A stretch of 64,000 nt of DNA from Plantago major (lineage: Eukaryota; Streptophyta; Magnoliopsida; Lamiales; Plantaginaceae), in assembly GCA_026545765.1 (NCBI GenBank), contig CM048841.1:8258145-8322144 (forward strand), given 5' to 3'. The stretch's first letter is position 1; the number at the start of each line of letters is the position of its first letter. The position numbers and the translations under genes were made by a program. The notes under the pieces were generated by a model. It ran no database searches. It had not been told where the DNA came from and saw only the letters and a program-made list of their open reading frames with translations. Of this stretch, positions 1-11,670 are shown one piece after another.

Positions 1-134
1 CCCCCCCCCCCACTTAGTCCTTTCAGGTGCTCTGGCACGGACAAAGCTCTCAGGACGGACATCAAGTTGGAGGCGGATCTTAGAATTGGGACTTGTGGTA
101 GTTTAGTTAGTGTTTGAGGCTCAACCCCTCAACA
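1..134 (+). mobile_element. 3' end of a Tat-type gypsy LTR
   Basis: This stretch starts in a C run (at least 11 C), continues with the CACTTAGTCCTTTCAGGTGC block and ends CCCCTCAACA. The same order of blocks closes both LTRs of the gypsy element at 44244-58102, so this is the last ~134 bp of an LTR of the same family, diverged by scattered changes. The rest lies left of the window, so it may be a solo LTR or the 3' LTR of a whole element. It abuts Helitron sequence directly at 135, which suggests the LTR element inserted into the Helitron. Confidence 0.8.
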
Positions 135-659
135 GTGATTAAATCTCTTAAGTCTACATATTATAGATTTCGCCTTTTTTATTTTTTTACATCATAGAAG
201 AAACCGAGGCATTTGATAAAGAATTTTTTCCATTAGTAATCGCTATGCTCTAATTTTATCTTTGATTTTTTCATGATCAATGTTTCGAAGTATTTTTTAA
301 TTACATACTCCATTTGATTTCAAAAACCAACACCTAGATGTTGAAAATTTTCCTATATTCTCAACTGTTACTTTTAGTTGTGAAATGTGACACATGATTG
401 TATGCTTTGTTTATTTGATAAATATGCATGGTTCTTGCTTGGAATAGGTTACATTTGAAAACTCATAATGGATAACGAATTGATTAAATCGAATAAGCGT
501 TTACGGTCTCAAGATCAGACTCCACGAGATGGAATGAATTTGAATGACAGTGGAAAGGTTCAAAACTATACTATTTTGAAAATATATTCTACATGCATTA
601 GTTGTTTATCCAGTAGGTACTCAGTTCATATACATGTTCTATCATCCGTGCATACAATA

Positions 660-1500
660 AAAACTTCAATGGATGGAAAATAGACAAGGAAGTCAATAAA
701 CAAAAAGGTCCTTACTGCTTTAAGATAGGTGGCTAAAATGATCAAAATTGGCTCACTCTTGCCCAACGAAGGATAAACTCCAAAAATTCGCCCAACGTTA
801 CATGTATGAAACTGAAAACATAAATGATAACATGATCAATGCTCTCGGGTGTGTTTCTTTAAACCCCTACACTCAATTTTATGTATTTTTCACATATTTC
901 GTTTCAAACAAATTATTCGCTATACATCATTTAGTATTCATTATAATTACATATACTCTACGGTAAATAATTTATTTTATAATAATGGTATAGCCAAACC
1001 AATGAAGCTGGTGTGAAAATTGCTACTGCGACATTGATCAAACTATGATGGAAGAGTACAATCCATATGCAAAGGTATACAAGATGGCTAGGGATCGCAT
1101 CCCCCCTGATAATGCCCGTGAGGTAGGCCTTTAACTTAATGCAAGATGCCGGGGGAATGGACGAACTAACAATTTGCCTACTGCATCAGGATTAATTGCT
1201 ATAGTAGAGGGTGATGCCGATAACTTACATGCAAAAAATCATATTATGATTGAGATGACGAATCGGGACTTGAAGCACATAACTGAGTTTCTTCGATGCT
1301 ACCTTATTTTTCAATATCACTACTTTTCGTCCATGGAGAAGATGGATGGTATATCGATATTCAGATAAGTATTGTGAGTAAGGTGCCAAATCTTATTTTA
1401 AGGGAGTTCTTAGCTTTCCGGATACAAGATAGGAATAATGAAGGTCATCAACTCATACTTAGCAGGACGTCATTATTACAATTCATCGTTGATTTTAGAG
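660..1500 (+). pseudogene. Helitron Rep N-terminal fragment
   Basis: Short translated blocks match the Rep N-terminal region of Helitron B. One near 770-850 ends in an INALG-type segment. One near 1045-1110 reads like YNPYAK..YKMARDRI. One at 1174-1368 contains LPTASGLIAIVEGDADN. One near 1400-1495 contains LREFLAFRIQDR and HQLIL. They sit in different frames and are separated by stops, so this is a pseudogene. In Helitrons this region precedes the HUH nuclease motifs. The HUH motifs themselves are absent here because the sequence jumps to helicase at about 1500. Confidence 0.7.
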
Positions 1501-1888
1501 GAGATATTATATTCGGAGGACTTTATGCTCCGTTATTAAGAGAGCTAGAAGAGATAGAGTTCTCGCAATGGCTTCCATCTGTATCATATCATTGATGCTT
1601 CCGAGGATCCGAACGGCTCAATCAAGATTCGAGATACCATTGAAGATCCATTCAAACTCAGTATGCAATAAGATTAAGCCTGATTCTTATGCATCCTGTC
1701 TACTCATGGAAACAAAGGTTATTATATGGGACGGGGCTACAGTGACAAATATGCATTGTCTTGAATCGCTTGATAGGAGTTTGGGGGATTTTATGCATCG
1801 ACCAGCACACCATTCGGGGTTTGAGGTCCTCAGACATACAAAGAACATGCGATTGCATGTAACTAAATGTTTGTTTCACTTATGGTAA
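1500..1888 (+). pseudogene. Helitron Pif1-like helicase fragment
   Basis: The frame 1568-1888 encodes MASICIISLMLPRIRTAQSR followed by a Walker B-like IIWDGATVTNMH segment. This corresponds to the helicase block between Walker A and Walker B in Helitron B (ASLLLPRGRTAHSRF and IIWDEAPM). The Walker A segment upstream is unrecognisable. The fragment follows Rep N-terminal sequence directly, so roughly half of Rep plus the helicase start is deleted at the junction. Confidence 0.65.
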
Positions 1889-3050
1889 TTTTAATTTTAG
1901 AAATTTGTATCTTTCTTTATATTATGTTAAGTGTGTTTTGTGTTTTTTTAAGCTGGTATGTTAACAGTTGTGATTCATGAGATGAGAGAATTCACTAAGT
2001 GGATATTACGGGTTGGTGATGGAGTTGTCTGTGGTGATAATGACAGTGAGGTTGATATCAATATGCCAGATGACATTCTTTTTCAAGAAGTGAGTGATCA
2101 TATTCCTACCATTGTCCAAAGCACATATCCGTTCTTACTTGAGCAGGAAGATTATGCCTGATTCTGATGTAACCTGTCTACTCAAAGAAACAAAGCTTAT
2201 TATATGGGACGAGGCTACAGTGACCAATATGCATTGTTTTGAAGTGCGTGATAGGAGTTTGAGAAATGTTATGCATCGACTAGCCACACTATTCGGTGGT
2301 TTGATTATTGTATTTGGCGAAGACTTTAGACAAATCGATACTGCAGTGGTTCCTCGATGGTCTAGATATGTCATTGTTAATGCAGCAATATTCTCATCCG
2401 AAATTTAGGATTCATGTGAGGTCCTCATACTTACAAAGAACGTGCGACTGTATATAACTAAATGTTTGTTTCACTTATGGTAATTTTAATTTTAGAAATT
2501 TGTATCTTTCTTTATATTATGTTAAGTGTGTTTTGTGTTTTTTTAAGCTGGTATGTTAACAGTTGTGATTCATGAGATGAGAGAATTCACTAAGTGGATA
2601 TTACGGGTTGGTGATGGAGTTGTCTGTGGTGATAATGACAGTGAGGTTGATATCAATATGCCAGATGACATTCTTTTTCAAGAAGTGAGTGATCATATTC
2701 CTACCATTGTCCAAAGCACATATCCGTTCTTACTTGAGCAGGAAGATTATGCCTGATTCTGATGTAACCTGTCTACTCAAAGAAACAAAGCTTATTATAT
2801 GGGACGAGACTACAGTGACCAATATGCATTGTTTTGAAGTGCGTGATAGGAGTTTGAGAAATGTTATGCATCGACTAGCCACACTATTCGGTGGTTTGAT
2901 TATTGTATTTGGCGAAGACTTTAGACAAATCGATACTGCAGTGGTTCCTCGATGGTCTAGATATGTCATTGTTAATGCAGCAATATTCTCATCCGAAATT
3001 TAGGATTCATGTGAGGTCCTCATACTTACAAAGAACGTGCGACTGTATAT
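1861..3050 (+). repeat. Two nearly identical tandem 595-bp units
   Basis: Units 1861-2455 and 2456-3050 are head-to-tail copies with an exact 595-bp offset; the only difference I see is G at 2214 against A at 2809. Each unit holds a helicase block (MREFTKWILRVGDGVV, residues of the region after Walker B) followed by a second block with IIWDE and FGEDFRQID. A third, diverged and partial unit runs from 3051 to about 3330, and a diverged relative precedes 1861. The near identity points to a recent unequal exchange or replication slippage in an otherwise decayed element. Confidence 0.9.
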
Positions 3051-3446
3051 AACTAAATGTTTGTTTTACTTATGGTAATTTTGATTTTTGTAATTTGTAT
3101 CTTTCTTTATATTTTATTAAGTGTGTGTTGTGTTTTTTATGTCGATACATCAACAACTGAGATTCAGGAAATGAGAGAATTCACATAGTGGATACTACAT
3201 GTTGGTGATGGAGTTGTCGGCGGTGATAATGACGGTGGGATTGATATCATGATGCCAGAGGACAATCTTATTCAATAAGTGAGTGATCATATTCCTACCA
3301 AGGTTCAAAGCACATATCCGTCCTTACTTATTTCAAAAATAAATTAAAATATATCTAATCCATATCTCTTATCATGGATTATAATTCATTATATCATTTT
3401 ATATATGTTAATTTATTTTTGTGTGATTTATATTGTCAAAGCCTTT

Positions 3447-3479
3447 AATTATTATTATTATTATTATTATTATTATAAT
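3447..3479. repeat. (ATT)n microsatellite
   Basis: About ten ATT units in a row inside Helitron A, between the helicase repeats and the Rep C-terminal fragment. It is a simple repeat with no coding meaning. Confidence 0.9.
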
Positions 3480-3504
3480 ATAAAAATAGATACACATTTC
3501 CACA

Positions 3505-3900
3505 TAACTCCCATTTGATGCTCAAATATCGAGCACACATCAACATGGAATACTGTAATAGCATCGGTCAATACCACTTCCCTTCAAGTATATATTTAAA
3601 GGAAGCGATAAAATTTGGTCAATTTCATCGATCGAGAAAAAATGATGATAAGGTCATGAGGCATATGGACTGTCGTTATGTGTCTCCATGCAAAGTAATG
3701 TGGAGGATATTATTATAGTCCCATTGCATTATACAATTTATATTGTTAAGCGATTGTCAATTCATTGGAGAATGAGCAGTTTGTTCCTTTCAAAGATGAT
3801 GTATGTATTCAGATGCTGTCAATAAAGCCAATGTCAAACGATCGCAGTTCTTGCAGTGGTTCGAGCTGAACAAAATAGATTTCGAGCACGGAAGATACTT
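3505..3900 (+). pseudogene. Helitron Rep C-terminal fragment
   Basis: Frame 3515-3718 encodes LKYRAHINMEYCNSIGQYHF and later MRHMDCRYVSPCKVMWRI, matching the Rep block of Helitron B at 8277-8549 (LKYQSHINIEYYKGGAS, RHTDCRYVSACEAIWRI). The YLFKY tyrosine motif present in Helitron B is destroyed here. About 3830-3875 still reads like KRSQFLQWFELNK, matching QSKFLEWFELNK. It is a decayed nuclease fragment. Confidence 0.7.
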
Positions 3901-4029
3901 ATGCTAAAATTCCTCGCTATCATTATTAGAAAAACAAACATAAAATATGGTTCATAAGTAAAGTGTAAACAAAGAAACAAGGTTCCGGTATAATGGTGTT
4001 GACTATGTTGTGAACGAATATCAAAAGGA

Positions 4030-4830
4030 TGCATGTGAAGTTATGGGCCTCTTATTTAATGATGGAGAGTATATTAGTGGTTTGAAAGGGGCAAGTCACG
4101 GGCATTTGTGAGTTTTTTACGTCACCTTTTCATGACCATGTTGTTATCACGCAGCATGCCGAGGCCTGAGGAAGTCTGGAACAAAACATGAAATTTATTA
4201 TCATATGACATTATGTACAATCAACAAAGGATACTCAATAATCCTGGTACAATAAATTAAAAGAATATATTACTTATTCCCACATCCAATGACAATCAGT
4301 TTAAATTTTGTATATATTGTCATGTAACGATAGAGAACTCTCCATCTAGGTTTGAAACTCACTGATGAACAAATTAAAAAAAAAAAGCATTGCTATTATG
4401 CAAGTAGAGAAGTTACCGAAGAAAAACTGCAACAATTTCAGTTCATTTGACGATATGTCCTGCCGGATGAGTCTGTTAGATAAACTGCTACAGATCCATT
4501 CATTTTGTATTAGATGTTCTATGTTATAGTTGCAATGGAGCATAGCACAATGGTTCATACCCACAATTGACCGATGGATAACGTGCCATATATGAAATTA
4601 TGTCTATTGTTGATGGTCAAAATGATGAAGTATTCTTCTTATAAATCTACAGAGGGACCACAAAAACATTTATATGGAGAACGATATTGCACTTCCAGTT
4701 GCGTCAAGTGGGATTGCATCACTTCTTCTTTATAAAGGTAGGATGGTAGTTCGGCATATTCGAGGTTCGGAATACCATTGCAAATAACGAGGACTCAACA
4801 TGCAATAAGCTCATGATTCAGAGGTCACAG
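4030..4830 (+). pseudogene. Helitron helicase N-terminal fragment
   Basis: Translated blocks follow helicase order: NDGEYISGL (4060-4085), a DEQIK-like start (4362), LPDES (4460), a degenerate Walker A read as IYRGTTKTFIWRT (about 4640-4680), and SGIASLL (about 4710). Stops and frameshifts separate them. The frame breaks off at 4830 at the MITE terminus and the downstream codons (GLLKEARLIIWDK-like) resume at 13083. The two halves were therefore one sequence before the MITE inserted. Confidence 0.65.
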
Positions 4831-5059
4831 ATAGGGGTGGGAAAAGGTTTTGGGATTACCCGAACCCGTCCCGACCCTATTATATAAAATTCCGACAGGG
4901 TCGGGTATTTCGGGATTGGGTACGGCAAAGTAAATACCCGAAAATTTTATTGAGTTTACGGGTCGGGATTGGGAATAAAATATTTACTCCCGAAACCCGA
5001 CGGGTATCCAAATATCTAGCTATTAAGGAATGGTTTTATATTTTTTAACATAATATCTA
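4831..5059 (+). mobile_element. TAGGGG-terminus MITE, left half
   Basis: Begins TAGGGGTGGGAAAAGG and contains many CCCGA/CGGGT motifs. The right half at 12640-13078 ends CAAATACCCCTA and has matching CCCGA/CGGGT sub-terminal motifs, so the two form inverted ends of one element of about 670 bp. A short direct repeat (CACAG) flanks the outer ends. The style resembles non-autonomous hAT elements, but an 8-bp duplication is not clear, so the superfamily is an inference. It was split by Helitron B at 5059/5060. Confidence 0.6.
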
Positions 5060-5063
5060 CTAG

Positions 5064-5090
5064 TTAATGGCCCGTCGATACTCGACGGGG
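5064..5090 (-). other. Helitron B 3' terminal hairpin and CTAG end
   Basis: Stem 5071-5078 (CCCGTCGA) pairs with 5082-5089 (TCGACGGG) around loop TAC. On the minus strand it is followed by CCATTAACTAG and T. This is the hairpin plus CTRR-T signature that ends Helitrons. Helitron A ends with an almost identical sequence at 14529-14556, so the two are relatives. Confidence 0.8.
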
Positions 5091-5159
5091 CATGGAGGCC
5101 AAACTCAAAATAAAAAATGAATATATCGTATAATAAAATGTTAAAGTAAATGAACATAG

Positions 5160-5600
5160 CGTATCATATGTTTTACCATGTTCGTCTTATATGAATACAT
5201 TGAATCTCTTCTTACTGGTAACCGTAGAGAGATAACATGCAATTGTTCACGTTTGAATACGGGTGAGGTGGTAGAGTCCGACGTGTGAGAAAGATTGCCA
5301 AGGACTTTTGTTTATGGTCATTGCAAAATAGACGATATGGGGAACTATATTCTATCAAAATTGACAGGGAACTTCGTCTTGTAGAATGATCTAACCATCA
5401 CAATTTGAATGATAAACCTTTTGGGCTGGGTAGACTACCGATATTATATTTGCCTCAATGATATGCTTTCTAACATTAGTAACTATGAGCTAGACTTGTT
5501 CCATTTTACAATTCGGTAGTTTGATCTATATATCTGATAAGCATTATCATGCATACGCCTAAGAATGCTATAGTGAAAATTGGTATATTTAAGGTGGTTC
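5160..5600 (-). pseudogene. Degenerate extra helicase C-terminal copy
   Basis: The minus strand resembles the helicase end at 5900-6300, with recognisable blocks for the GQL.VALSR-type motif (about 5200-5240) and the [13 protein letters not shown] motif (about 5290-5330), but with many stops. It lies between the helicase gene and the terminal hairpin, so Helitron B carries a decayed second copy of its own gene end. Confidence 0.55.
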
Positions 5601-5677
5601 AAAAAACAATATATAATATGAGGATCATAATTTGTAAGAATAACAAATTCTTGACGTACAAGAATAATAGTTTTGCA

Positions 5678-7961
5678 TTAAGTAAAATCTAGTAAATTAC
5701 TGGTAAGACTTGACTTCATATGAAGGCATCCGTACCTGTAAAAGTATAAGGATATACGCTTAGATGTATTATAAATTGTGAAACATAAAACATAAATGAA
5801 ATTATGCAAGTTAACAAATATATATGAAAAAATAAATTTATCCCATAATTTATCGAAAACTTCTTTGTAAACCACGTTGGTTGTCGTGTCATACGTCTCA
5901 CCTTCATTATCACATATGAGTACTTTCAGTCCCTTTCTACTTATAACTCTAGAGAGAGCAACACACAGTTGTCCGTGGCTGAATACAGGAGAAGGTAGGT
6001 AGAGATCGACATGAGAGAGAGACTGTCCCTGACTTTTATTTATCGTCATTGCAAAGCAGACGGATATAGAAAACTGTCTCCTATCAAAACTTGGAGGAAA
6101 CTTAATCTCATCAGATGGGCTCATCGTCATCCTAGGGATGAAAACCTTTTGACCGACATTCATTTCAGATATCATTCTTACTTCTATGATATGTTTCCCC
6201 ATATTAGTTACTATAAGCCTTGTTGCATTGTACAACTCAGAAGCCTGGTAAATATTTCTCAAAAGCATGATCATGCATCCAACCTTAGGCACTATTCTAT
6301 GATTAGGTAGTCCCGAGCAATTAATAGTGTTCAAGAATTCTACTGAAAATAATTCTGCCATTTCACTATCTACTGACTCGGTCTTGCTTATGCTATCAAC
6401 ACTCAAGTAATCCACAGAATCACCATGCATTTTAGACATGACATAGTCATTAATCTCATTGATCATTTCATTAGTCGGTGCAAGAATAGCACGGTGATGG
6501 AAGTATTCCGGATCTATAGTTGGATAGGCTAAGTGATCAAAAAGGGAAGGATATGTGCAGTCTACAATGGTGGAAATAGGATTACTTACTTCACAAATAA
6601 GTATGTCATTAGGTAACTTGATGTCTACCTCGCCATCATAGGGTTCGCCCACTACCCCATCACCGACTTGTAGTATCCACTTGGCAAAATCTTTAGTTTC
6701 ACTAACCTCAACAGCTGATGATCCGGTCTGAATAGAAAAAAAGGTGTTAATTAAAAAGAACAACATAACATAACAATTCATATGATAGTAACCGAGAATT
6801 TTTACAGTTTACATGCAATCGCTTGTTTTTTGTGAGTTTTAGAACCTCACATGAATCCTGATGTCGAAGAGCATAGAGGCATTTACAATATCAAATCTGC
6901 TACCACAGAACAACGGCAAAATTTGCTGAAATCTCCACGAATACCACTACTAAGCCACCGAAAGGATCATCTGGACATTTCATAACATCTCTTAGACTCT
7001 CGAAAGTGCCTCAAAGCAATATTTATTGGTCATTGGTGCTTCATCCCAAATTATAAGTTTGGTTTGCTTGAGTAAGCCGGTGACATCAGAATCCCGCTTC
7101 AACTTGCTGCATGTTGATTCCTCATGACACTTAATAGGAATACCAAACCTAGAATGAGCAGTCCTACCTCTAGGTAGCAAGAGTGATGCAATACCACTTA
7201 ATGCTACTGGAAGCACTATATCTCCTCTAGCACGCAAGCCGGAACACAACGTCCTCCAAATAAAAGTCTTTCATGTACCACCATAGCCGTATAAAAAAAC
7301 ACACCACCTCTGCCCCCGTCAACTGCATCCATAATCTTATCGTAAATTGTACGCTCAAACGTGGGTACAGTCCATCGAATTTTGATCTCATGGCATCTCT
7401 GTCGTATGACATCTCATCAACTATAAACTGATTCGTGGCGTTGTCAGTTATAGACTCATCTGGGATTGGCATAGGCTCAAAAAAAGCAAGACTGTTGCAG
7501 TTTGCTTTCAATAGCTTCTCAATTTCAAGCAACGCTAGGTTATGGATTTGTTCATCAGCAAGCCTCAAACCTGAATCGCGGAATGAATCGAAATAAGTAA
7601 TAAGTAAATGTATAGCATTTTCGTATTTCAGTAAAATATAAAATTTACTAACAAATTACCAGGATTATGAGAAGTTTTTTGCTTGATGTATAGAATGTTG
7701 TCAGATAAGAAGTTACATGTCTTCCTCCATACCTCCTCTAGTCTCGCCATGCTTCGAGAAAGAAGAAGCATCGATCGTAAAAAGATGACGAAGGAAACGT
7801 GCTAATCCCCAGTGACTTGCCTCAGTAATTCCACGGACATACTCCCCGTCATCTGTTAGTAGGCTTAAAGCCACACATGAGTCCTTGCAGGTCTCGTAAA
7901 CAACAGAGTTCACTGTTCTAATATCCTGAAAATATATTGCATCTCTAACATGATTCAACAT
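5678..7961 (-). pseudogene. Helitron B Pif1-like helicase domain
   Basis: The 5'-3' SF1B DNA helicase part of RepHel. In order on the minus strand: block 7961-7713 (MLNHVRDAIYF), block 7568-7227 (ADEQIHNLALLEIEKLL), Walker A region near 7290-7265, SGIASLLLPRGRTAHSRF and Walker B IIWDEAPM in 7249-6992, then the long frame 6781-5678. The long frame holds [10 protein letters not shown] (motif IV region), [24 protein letters not shown] (motif V) and [13 protein letters not shown] (motif VI). Walker A carries a TGA stop at 7271-7273 in place of its glycine codon, with a frameshift in the T run just before it. The segment 6860-6990 is also out of frame. The C-terminal half is the best preserved part. 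Confidence 0.85.
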
Positions 7962-8276
7962 AAGTCACATATAGTACATATTTTCAAATGCCATCGACAC
8001 ATTATACATCCTTCCAACAGCTTGTGCCTTGGTTTTCCTACGGGACCACTTCTTCAGGCCATCCTTCCAGTAATACTCACGGGGCAACTCAGGATACGTC
8101 AAGTTCCTAGCTTTCGGGTCAACCTTGTTCAGCTCAAACCATTCAAGAAACTTCGACTGCTTAACTGAAGGCTGATCAAGCAGATCCGGCATGAAATCTC
8201 CATCTCTGAAAGGTACCCCCTGCTCATCCTCTAGATGAAATGCCAAACTCTCAACCGCATGTATCCTATAATGTAT

Positions 8277-10560
8277 CTAGAATTGAAAAATTCTCCATAT
8301 TGCCTCACATGCTGAAACATATCGGCAATCAGTATGCCTCTTAATCTCATCATTATTATTTATGTCTATGAATGTCACACCCGCTCCGTCCCTTCCTTTC
8401 AACATGTACTTGAACAAATATTTCATTGAAGCCCCACCTTTATAGTATTCTATGTTAATGTGAGATTGGTACTTCAGGATCAACTGAGCATTGTAAGGGA
8501 CAACAAAACTGTTTAAAAACGTCGACTCATATACTAAGTTCGACAACAAATAAATCTAGGTTTACGACAATAAACTAAGCATAATATTTAATTAATATAA
8601 ACCTACATGTTGTCAAGCTGAACTCCATTTTTATCAACGGTGACACCTGTGTCCCTTCTTCGATATATGTGATATCCAGCATCGACAACATAGGTATTTT
8701 CGTTGTAGCTATTTGGAAAATGTTTGGAGCACATGTTATCCTCCATGCATGGAGAAGTAGGTCTAGCCGGACCACATGGTCCGTGAATCATATGGGTTGA
8801 CACTACGTCGTACAATTCTGGATTAGTATCCTTGTCGGGTAATTCTGCACATATGTAGTCATCAATGTTATTTTTAATCTTCTCCTCACCCGCCTTATTC
8901 AGGATTACCAAAATATGAACATGCGGAAGTCCTCGCTTTTGGAACTCAACGGTGTATATGACTAAAAAAATTCATAGTAATAGATATTATAAATCATTTT
9001 TTGATTTTATAGAATATAAACATGTAGAGACCAAAAAAAAAAAAAAAAAAAACAACTTACATGCTTTTGGTTTTCCAAACATATATCCATCCTTTATATC
9101 ACTGATCAACTCATCGAGTTTCATCTTGAAGAGTCGACATAAGATATCAGGCTTGTCTTCCTGTCTCAATCCAAGACTCTCAACATACCTTGTAATCTTC
9201 GGCCACTTTGGATTGCATGTAAATGTTATGAACATGCACGGATATCCTGCCCACTTGTATATAACCATAGAATCCTGGTACATCTGCATGTACCATCTAG
9301 CACCCCCTAGATAAGATGAAGGCAGTATGAAGAGACTACCACATGATGTAGGATCATATTCAAAGTTATCAACTTTGCTGGCAATCTTCTTATAAGATTT
9401 GTATCTAAGCTTTGGTTGATTGTGACGAATCCACTGAAGTCTTTGTGACTCCATCATCATGTAGGAATCAACAATAAACTGTTGAAACAATCTCCTGCCA
9501 AGTATAAGCTGGTGACCTTCTCCCTCCCTGTGTTGAATTCTGAATGCTAAGAACTCCCTAAGTGTGAAATCTGGCCTCATACTGTATGTAGTTTGGGTAT
9601 CTCTGTATACCAACCATCTTCTGCATACACGAACAATAGTGGGTAATGCAGAGGGATATATATAGCATGGAAGAAATTCATTTATCCTTTGCAAATATCC
9701 AGTCGACTTCAACTCAACCATGATATCACTCTTATGCCTCACATTCTCAATGTCTCCTTCAATAATGGCAGCAACCTCTGATGCAGTAGGTAAATTATAG
9801 GTCCGTCCATCCTTAGCACGTTTTGCTATAAGCTGCAAACTAATATATGTTGAGTTATTAAGAGATATACGATCCCTAGCCATCCTATATGTTTTGGCAT
9901 AAGGATTATATTGGTCGACCATATCTTTGATGCTGACTGTTACAGAAGTGTCCAAACCCTTCCCATCACCACTGACATACATGCATATATACAAATTTAC
10001 TTAAATGAACTAATTATCGTGTAACATTATTATTATAAGGAATTTTATTAAACAATATATAGATATTACTGGCACTAACCCAAGAGCATTGATTTTGTTC
10101 TGTACTTCGTGCTCAGTGTCATAGATGTATAGTTGAGCAAACTTTGGTTCTTTTCCTTCGTCTGACCACCCATCTAGAAACAATAAGGACCCCGACCTTT
10201 GTTAACCTCTTTGTCTATTTCCCCACCCATAGAAGTAAAAGAGAACATCATGTTATATGCCCATAAGTTCTTAATGATACTCCGACTATTCTCGTGTCTA
10301 TCCTCTAGGAGATCACTTAACAACTGAGGTGGTTGTTGAAGAATTGGAAGCTTGACCAGACCTCTCATGCAACATAGGGTCTTAGGATTTTTTTTTTTTT
10401 TTTTTTTTTGATTAGGTGGTCTCCTTTCTTCAAACCATAATAAAGCACCACAATGTTCATATTTATACTCTGGATCACCCTGTCCAAATACGTTGCACAT
10501 GCATGTGGAGCAATAATTTTATAGGAGAGACTACAAAATATGTATTTGTCATCCATTATC
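8277..10560 (-). pseudogene. Helitron B Rep (HUH nuclease) domain
   Basis: Replication-initiator part of RepHel, thought to nick DNA and drive rolling-circle transposition. Minus-strand order: a zinc-finger-like block 10500-10174 (YKYEHCGALLWFEER, LLCC-type segment, FTSMGG), block 10165-10081 (KFAQLYIYDTEHEVQ), a long frame 9979-9060, then the HUH motif GLPHVHILV at about 8925-8900 and the tyrosine motif YLFKYMLKG at about 8420-8395, which keeps both tyrosines. Likely introns have GT..AG ends: one ends CAG at 9980, and one starts GTAAGT near 9059 and ends AG near 8963. A 23-bp poly-A run (10387-10409 as T) interrupts the first block. A frame between 8246 and 7965 links to the helicase. Confidence 0.85.
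9037..9055. repeat. Poly-A tract in a Helitron B intron
   Basis: An uninterrupted A run (T run on the coding strand) just after the GTAAGT donor of the Rep intron. It probably serves as polypyrimidine-like intron sequence or arose by slippage. Confidence 0.7.
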
Positions 10561-10939
10561 TTATGTTTGCAGAAATAATAAGGGTTATTACATTGAGCCC
10601 CATCGGAGCTGCAAATCTAAGAATTGGACATGCGAAATGGATTGTATTTTAACGTTCAAATGTTGGAGTTGACCTCAGTTAGAAATTGGGACATTTTTGC
10701 AATTGAAAGAATATCAATGTATATTATTTGTGCTTTTTCTTAATGTAATGTAATGGGTGTGCATTAGAGACTTAATTGTTCATATTTTGGGTTGCAATTT
10801 ATCTTCTTTGTTATTGTTTGTTAACAATAATAATAATATGGGCAGAAATATCTTTTCAGGTATTAATTCGAGTTGTGGTCGAGTTTGTGTGGACTAAAAT
10901 GTAATTTTATTTTTCTCGTTAATTGTCATCTATTTTTTA

Positions 10940-11670
10940 CTAATTTGTAATTACAAAATCTAACATGGTGTAGGAATGAAATTTTAACAATTAATTTGTA
11001 TATCTTTGCATAATTAATAATGATTTTGATCAATGTCACATAAACCATGCATTTTCGCACCAGCTCCATTGGTTTGGATTTACCATAATAATAAAATAAA
11101 TTATTTACCATCGAGTATCTATAATTCTAATGGATACTAAATGTTGTATGCCGAATATTTTAAACGAAATATGTGAAAGATACATAAAATTGAGTGTAGA
11201 GGTTTTAAAAAAATGCATCCAAGAGCAATGATCATGTTGTCAATTATGTGTTCAACGTCGTTGGCAAAATTTGGGAGTTTGTACTTTGTTGGGCAACAAT
11301 GTTCCAATTTTGTGATCATTTTAGCCACCTATCTTAAAGCAATAAGTATATTTTCATTTATTGATTTCCTTGTCTATTTTCAACCCATTGAAGTAAATGC
11401 GAAGATGTTGTTATATGCACACTAATAATAGAACAATTATATAAACTGAGTATCTACTGGATTAAACAACTAATACTTGTAGAACATATTTCCAAATTAG
11501 TATAGTTCAAACCAATGATCATGAAAAGATCAAAAAAAAAAAAAATTAGAGCATAGCGACTACTAATGGACAAAATTCTACATTAAATGCCTTGATTTCT
11601 TCTATAATGTAAAGAAAAAGATGCAAATCTATAATCTGCAGACTTAGGAGATTTAATCACCAAAGAGAAA
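10940..11670 (-). repeat. Inverted copy of Helitron A 135-1050
   Basis: The minus strand from 11670 to about 10940 aligns with 135-1050 on the + strand. It shares the TGATTAAATCTC start, the TCGCTATGCTCTAATTTT block, the AATAGACAAGGAA block, the TTTAAGATAGGTGGCTAAAATG block and TAAATAATTTATTTTATTA. A decayed Rep piece (11328-11137, PTKYKLPNFA) sits inside. The two Helitrons therefore share a 5' region in opposite orientation, making a long, diverged inverted repeat about 10 kb apart. Confidence 0.75.

Larger units (their letters stand above)
135..4830 (+). mobile_element. Helitron A, first part (5' end missing)
   Basis: This is degenerate Helitron sequence on the + strand. It holds fragments of the Rep and Pif1-like helicase domains found intact in order on the other strand at 5678-10560. 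Its left end is cut by the LTR at 134. Its right end breaks off inside the helicase Walker B region at a TAGGGG terminus (4831/4832), and the same helicase codons resume at 13079. It continues in the entry at 13079-14556. Rep and helicase pieces are out of order: Rep N-terminal part, helicase pieces, Rep C-terminal part, helicase again. It is non-autonomous because no frame is intact. Confidence 0.75.

Noticed and set aside
3834..4034. 66-codon minus-strand frame in Helitron A
   Set aside because: Antisense to the Rep C-terminal fragment; a shadow frame.
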